Positions 6,658 to 11,863 of a DNA stretch of 11,863 nucleotides are shown here, piece by piece. Position numbers and translations under genes: made by a program. Below the pieces are notes generated by a model. It was not told where the DNA came from and did not search any database. It saw only the letters and a program-made list of their open reading frames with translations. This stretch comes from Desulfobacterales bacterium (lineage in GTDB: Bacteria; Desulfobacterota; Desulfobacteria; Desulfobacterales; UBA11574). How positions within the stretch are numbered: the first letter of the stretch is position 1; the number at the start of each line of letters is the position of its first letter. The stretch is from NCBI GenBank assembly GCA_030601485.1, contig JAUVTO010000036.1, positions 1-11,863 of the forward strand, read 5' to 3'.

Positions 6658-6684
6658 GTCAGATAACAGAGGTCAGATAACAGA
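6658..6684 (+). repeat. Direct repeat GTCAGATAACAGA x2 after mdh
   Basis: GTCAGATAACAGA occurs at 6658-6670 and again at 6672-6684, one base apart, beginning 15 bases after the mdh stop. The preceding GGCAGAAGGCAGAA is similar in style. It does not form a terminator hairpin and appears to be another short word repeat. Confidence 0.6.
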
Positions 6685-6702
6685 ATAAACTCTTCATTAG
6701 TA

Positions 6703-6842
6703 CCTAACCCGAACAAACCGGAATAGTTACAAGTGAGCTAAAGTTTGAAGTGAGCTAAAGTAAAGGAGTCGCTACGCTCCGGCTTTTACACAAATTGGCA
6801 GTATTCTTTAATTTTAGGCAATTTAGATCACTTTAGGTAATT
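6703..6842 (+). repeat. Dispersed repeat element, copy A (3' of mdh, overlapping the uvrC stop)
   Basis: The head AACCCGAACAAACCGG (6706-6721) is followed by a 112-base core (6731-6842). The core begins with two AAGTGAGCTAAAG units, has a central GGAGTCGCTACGCTCC and ends in CACTTTAG-type units facing the other way, so its two arms are imperfectly complementary. By hand alignment the core matches the reverse complement of 8847-8958 with about 15 mismatches and no gaps. The end of the core covers the uvrC stop codon and its last residues. It encodes nothing recognisable and resembles a small non-coding palindromic element. Confidence 0.85.
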
Positions 6843-8781
6843 TGAACTTATTGGAGCTTATTTGAAATTTGGAGGTTGTAGTTTGGAATTTATTTGAGAT
6901 TTGATGCTTGTGATTTGTTATTTCCGTTTTATTCGGGTTAAGTGCTTCCTTTACTGATTCTGCAATATTACGATTAATTCCGGGCAGTGCGCTAAGTTCT
7001 TCGAGTGTTGCTGTCCGGATTTTTTCAATGCTTTTAAAATGCGTTAACAGGGTTGCTTTTCTTTTTTTGCCCACACCCGGAATCGAATCAAGAGCAGAAC
7101 GGACAAATCGCTTTTCGCGACGCTTACGGTGAAATGATATGGCGAAGCCATGAGATTTGTCCCTTATTCTTTCTAAAAAAAGGAGAGGTTCCCCTCCCCT
7201 TCCCATATTTACCGGATTAACCTGACCGGGTTTATAGATCTTATCTTGTGTTTCCCCTTTGCTTTCATTTTTCTTTGCGATGCTGATGATTTGAAATGTT
7301 GGCTCCAGTTTCAACGACTCTATTACCGATACCGCAATATTGAGCTGTCCTTTACCACCGTCCACCATCAGAATATCAGGATACGGCTTTGATTTTTCGC
7401 CGTTACCATACCGTCTTTTCAGGACTTCAGCCATGCAGGAATAATCGTCTTGTGCGTCAACTGATTTTAGGCTGTACTTTCTGTATAATGATTTGTTCGG
7501 CTTACCCTTTTCAAATACAACCATTCCGGCCACAGCCTCTGTACCCGAAATACTGGAAATGTCAAAGCACTCCATTCGCTGGGGTATTTTATCCATTTTC
7601 AGTCGTTTCCGCAACTGAATAAGAATCTCCATGTCGGTCGCGGCCGAGGCCCTAAATTCCTTTAAACTGTTTTCTGCGTTCCGGGAGGCCAACTTAACAA
7701 GACGGAGTTTTTCACCCCTTTTGGGTCCCAAAATCCTCACTTTTTTCCCCTTAATGCGGCTCAAAAGTTCTTCCAGCAAAGATGCGTCTTCAAGTTGAGT
7801 CGGAATAAGGATCTCTTTGGGAACAAAGGGGGTTTTTTCATAATATTGCCGGATAAATGCTTCGATCATTTCCTCCTCGGTGGATATAATCTCTGAAAAA
7901 TTGAAATTCCTTGTCCCCAATAAAAATCCACTTCGAACAAAAAGAACCGTAATCATAGAATATTCATGAGACCCGGCAATGCCTATTACGTCCCGATCCT
8001 TAAAATCATTTGTCACCGCCACTTGTTTTTCAATGATCTGTTCAAGTGCAAACATCTTGTCCCTCAGAACTACTGCCTTTTCATAGTCTTGCTTGTTTGC
8101 GGCAGACATCATCTTTTTTTTTGTTTTTTGAATAAGATCGGGGGTTCTTCCCTTTAAAAAGAGGGTTACCTCTTTTACGATTTCGTGGTATCTGTTTTTG
8201 TCAACATCAAGACAGCAGGGCGCAAGACATACTCCCATCTGGTAATTAATGCATGGTCGGGACCGGTTTTTAAAATCTTTTACCTTACACTTTCGAAGCT
8301 TGAACGTCTTATGGACTATTTTAAGCGTTTTTCGAACCGCAGCAGAAGATGTAAAAGGACCAAAATAGAGATCCCCGTCTTTTTTTATTTTCCTGACAAC
8401 GGTAAGGTTGGGATATGGATTTGTTACGTTCAGGCGCAAACAAGGATACTGTTTGTCATCTTTTAATATAACATTATAGCGGGGACGGTACCGTTTAATA
8501 AGGTTAGATTCAAGAATCAGGGATTCTTTCTCGGTACCTGTGATAATGGTTTCAAAGTTTGATATTTTCTTAACAAGAATTCCTGTTTTTATGTCCGGGT
8601 GCAAAAGGCCGGTCCGGGATCCTGAAAAGTATGAGGCCAGTCGCTTTTTCAGGTTCCGAGCTTTACCCACATAAATCACCCTGTCCTCGTCATCCTTCAT
8701 AACATAGACACCCGGCCCGGAGGTAACCCTATCCAATTTGTCGTGTAAACTTGATGCGGGTTTCGAGTTGTTGGATTGCAT
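6823..8781 (-). CDS. uvrC: Excinuclease ABC subunit C
   Basis: UvrC makes the dual incisions in nucleotide excision repair after UvrB has located the lesion. The 652-residue protein has the GIY-YIG nuclease (about 20-100: Y26, Y37, R42, E84) for the 3' cut and a cysteine cluster (C165, C177, C185, C189), which in E. coli UvrC holds an Fe-S cluster. A UVR helix pair that contacts UvrB follows at about 218-252. The RNase H-like nuclease for the 5' cut has likely acidic/histidine residues D407, D446, D474 and H544. A double helix-hairpin-helix occupies about 562-613. Residues 615-652 are unusual: a 38-residue Asn/Lys/Gln/Ser-rich tail encoded by intergenic-type repeats. The ATG at 8781 has only a weak Shine-Dalgarno. 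uvrB lies 207 bases upstream on the same strand. Confidence 0.97.
   Translation of the reverse strand: MQSNNSKPASSLHDKLDRVTSGPGVYVMKDDEDRVIYVGKARNLKKRLASYFSGSRTGLLHPDIKTGILVKKISNFETIITGTEKESLILESNLIKRYRPRYNVILKDDKQYPCLRLNVTNPYPNLTVVRKIKKDGDLYFGPFTSSAAVRKTLKIVHKTFKLRKCKVKDFKNRSRPCINYQMGVCLAPCCLDVDKNRYHEIVKEVTLFLKGRTPDLIQKTKKKMMSAANKQDYEKAVVLRDKMFALEQIIEKQVAVTNDFKDRDVIGIAGSHEYSMITVLFVRSGFLLGTRNFNFSEIISTEEEMIEAFIRQYYEKTPFVPKEILIPTQLEDASLLEELLSRIKGKKVRILGPKRGEKLRLVKLASRNAENSLKEFRASAATDMEILIQLRKRLKMDKIPQRMECFDISSISGTEAVAGMVVFEKGKPNKSLYRKYSLKSVDAQDDYSCMAEVLKRRYGNGEKSKPYPDILMVDGGKGQLNIAVSVIESLKLEPTFQIISIAKKNESKGETQDKIYKPGQVNPVNMGRGGEPLLFLERIRDKSHGFAISFHRKRREKRFVRSALDSIPGVGKKRKATLLTHFKSIEKIRTATLEELSALPGINRNIAESVKEALNPNKTEITNHKHQISNKFQTTTSKFQISSNKFKLPKVI
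6841..6942 (-). repeat. Head motif and AT-rich word repeats translated as the UvrC tail
   Basis: A one-mismatch copy of the head motif (6924-6939, minus strand AACCCGAATAAAACGG) directly follows the helix-hairpin-helix codons. It runs into words such as AATAACAAATC, CAAATCTCAAAT and AAATTCCAAAC, like those at 1-149. Elsewhere in this window these sequences lie between genes; here they encode UvrC residues from about 614 onward. Confidence 0.75.
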
Positions 8782-8846
8782 GAGTTTCTTAATTGTAAAT
8801 TTTGTTCATTTTATGGCAAAAAATTTATCCAAGCTAATTAAGTGTG

Positions 8847-8988
8847 AAGTGACTAAAGTGATCTAAAGTGCCTAAAGTTAAGGAATATTGCCAATTTATA
8901 TAAAAGCTGGAGCGTAGCAACTCCTCAACTTTAGATCACTTCAAACTTTAGTTCACTTTAGTCACTTTTCCGGTTTATCCGGGTTAGA

Positions 8989-8990
<2 letters not shown>
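8847..8990 (-). repeat. Dispersed repeat element, copy B (3' of uvrB)
   Basis: On the minus strand the head AACCCGGATAAACCGG (8970-8985) lies three bases after the uvrB stop. The 112-base core (8847-8958) follows, with AAGTGAACTAAAG and AAGTGATCTAAAG units, a central GGAGTTGCTACGCTCC and opposite-facing CACTTTAG units. It is inverted relative to copy A but has the same orientation relative to the gene it follows. The rest of the uvrC-uvrB gap (8782-8846) is AT-rich, and I see no clear promoter in it. Confidence 0.85.
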
Positions 8991-10983
<1,993 letters not shown>

Positions 10984-11031
10984 GATGTTAGGTATGATAT
11001 CACTCTTATATAATTAGTAATAGATTGGTTT

Positions 11032-11100
11032 TTCTGGAACTTTTCCGGTTCATGTACAAACGATTGACGATTGATGATTGATGATTGAATTTTTCCAGAA
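11032..11100. repeat. Tandem heptamer array inside a TTCTGGAA inverted repeat
   Basis: Four head-to-tail copies of (C/T)GATTGA occupy 11061-11088. They are bracketed by TTCTGGAA (11032-11039) and its complement TTCCAGAA (11093-11100). A TTTTCCGG word at 11041-11048 resembles part of the head motif seen elsewhere. The array lies upstream of uvrB, on the side where its promoter is expected. Confidence 0.65.
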
Positions 11101-11111
11101 CCAAAATACTT

Positions 11112-11180
11112 GCCACAAAGTCACTAAGACACAAAGGATATATTTATTATTCTTTCTTAGCGACTTGGTGCCTTAGTGGC
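11112..11180. repeat. Imperfect long inverted repeat of CACTAAG-type words downstream of cysS
   Basis: The arm starting GCCACAAAGTCACTAAG (11112-11136) pairs with the complement of the arm ending CCTTAGTGGC (11156-11180), with 19 of 25 positions matching by hand. Each arm is itself made of short CAC(T/A)AAG-like words. It lies 13 bases beyond the cysS stop and could fold at the 3' end of that transcript, but it has no U-run and is more like a dispersed repeat. Confidence 0.7.
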
Positions 11181-11193
11181 AGATACGAATTCA

Positions 11194-11863
11194 TTAATTA
11201 TTGATCTTCCAAACCGTCCCTTCAGGCCGGTCTTCCAAAATAACATCCATGTCGGCAAGCTGATTCCTGATCTGATCCGCCTTTTCCCAGTTTTTTGCCT
11301 TTCTGGCCTGGTCCCGTTCTGTAATCATTTGATCAATAACATCCGGATCAATGGATTTTTGTTCAAGAACCCGAGTCTGTTTTCTTTCAAAATAGACTTT
11401 GGGTTGTTCCATAAATATTCCTAATATGCTGCCTATTCTCAGAATGTCGGAATGATCGGATTGGGCGGCTTTTTTTATTTCAGGTGGCACGTGGTTTTTT
11501 TTCTGATCCAGCAAGCGATTCATGTTTCGAACCGTGTCAAAAAGGATGCCGATGCCACGGGCGGAATTAAAATCATCATCCATTGCATCGGAAAACCGTT
11601 GCCAGCATCCTCCGGGCTCAATGTTTTGATCCGGCTTCAAGCCTATCTTTTTCTCAATACGTTCAAGAAGCGCATAGATCTTATCAAGCCCCATTTTTGC
11701 TTCATCTAAGGCTTTGTCCGTGAAATCAATAGGGCTGCGGTAATGATTGGAGAGAAGAAAAAGACGGACAGTTTCAGGATGATAAATTTTTAAAACATCT
11801 TTTATCATCAAGAAATTACCCAGCGATTTCGACATTTTTTCCTGATTTATATTTACAAAGCCG
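11194..11863 (-). CDS. cysS: Cysteinyl-tRNA synthetase, C-terminal part (cut by the window edge)
   Basis: CysRS charges tRNA-Cys with cysteine in the cytosol (EC 6.1.1.16). Only the last 222 residues are present; the reading frame continues to the window edge. The fragment opens with 'GFVNINQEKMSKSLGNF', which contains the class I KMSKS signature and matches the family's usual 'GFVxxxxEKMSKSLGNF'. The following residues include 'LFLLSNHYRSPIDFTDKALDEA', typical of the anticodon-side helical domain. The end 'KNWEKADQIRNQLADMDVILEDRPEGTVW' is the conserved C-terminus. The HIGH motif and zinc ligands must lie in the missing part, about 260 residues. A methionine at 11835 is internal to KMSKS and is not the start. 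uvrB lies downstream on the same strand after 210 bases of repeats. Confidence 0.96.
   Translation of the reverse strand, partial: GFVNINQEKMSKSLGNFLMIKDVLKIYHPETVRLFLLSNHYRSPIDFTDKALDEAKMGLDKIYALLERIEKKIGLKPDQNIEPGGCWQRFSDAMDDDFNSARGIGILFDTVRNMNRLLDQKKNHVPPEIKKAAQSDHSDILRIGSILGIFMEQPKVYFERKQTRVLEQKSIDPDVIDQMITERDQARKAKNWEKADQIRNQLADMDVILEDRPEGTVWKINN

Noticed and set aside
6387..6716. 109-codon minus-strand open frame opposite the 3' half of mdh
   Set aside because: It is antisense to a well-conserved enzyme gene, has Ser/Ala-rich composition typical of a shadow frame, runs into the repeat element and matches no family I recognise.
8185..8466. 93-codon plus-strand open frame inside uvrC
   Set aside because: It lies opposite the conserved cysteine-cluster region of UvrC and has no recognisable domain.
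11061..11088. Possible CRISPR-like array
   Set aside because: The repeats are 7-base units joined without spacers, and no cas gene is present; it is a simple tandem repeat.
11104..11193. Rho-independent terminator for cysS
   Set aside because: The inverted repeat there is long and imperfect and is not followed by a U-run on the minus strand; dispersed repeat is the better description.

Overview
The window is chromosomal sequence of moderate-to-low G+C. It most resembles an anaerobic delta-proteobacterium in the broad sense (Desulfobacterota, perhaps Desulfobacterales). This placement is inferred from an MglA-type GTPase beside a DUF4388/cyclic-nucleotide-fold protein and a PilZ protein, a long (about 300-residue) PurC, a type-3-like malate dehydrogenase, and short word-type repeats in nearly every intergenic gap. 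No RNA gene, transposase, phage gene or CRISPR array was seen.

Left part (1-4282, all minus strand). Read in transcription order this is a compact gene series: an MglA-like small GTPase, a DUF4388 protein with two cyclic-nucleotide-binding folds, a PilZ c-di-GMP receptor, purC, and an orphan ParB-like protein whose start overlaps the purC stop. Gaps are 7, 56 and 35 bases, then an 11-base overlap, so one operon is likely. It would place a GTPase/second-messenger signalling cassette upstream of a purine biosynthesis gene and a ParB-fold protein. A candidate promoter lies at 4347-4375.

Middle (4283-6702). A 311-base gene-free gap holds repeats and a perfect 12-bp hairpin. Upstream of it is a minus-strand gene for a TPR protein with a beta-rich C-terminal domain. 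That gene is divergent from the plus-strand mdh, and a 189-base region between them carries a TTGACA hexamer facing each way.

Right part (6703-11863, minus strand). This holds cysS (C-terminal half only), uvrB and uvrC, the last two being nucleotide excision repair genes. uvrC is bracketed by two copies of a roughly 112-bp repeat element in opposite orientation. A 16-bp head motif (AACCCGRAYAAACCGG) lies at or shortly after the stop codons of mdh, uvrB and the TPR gene. A fourth copy lies inside the end of uvrC, where it and the adjoining repeat are translated as an about 38-residue tail.

No clearly new defence or mobile system is visible. The observations most worth following are the repeats attached to gene 3' ends, including the read-through into UvrC; the GTPase-DUF4388/cNMP-PilZ cassette; and the divergent orphan ParB-like protein.
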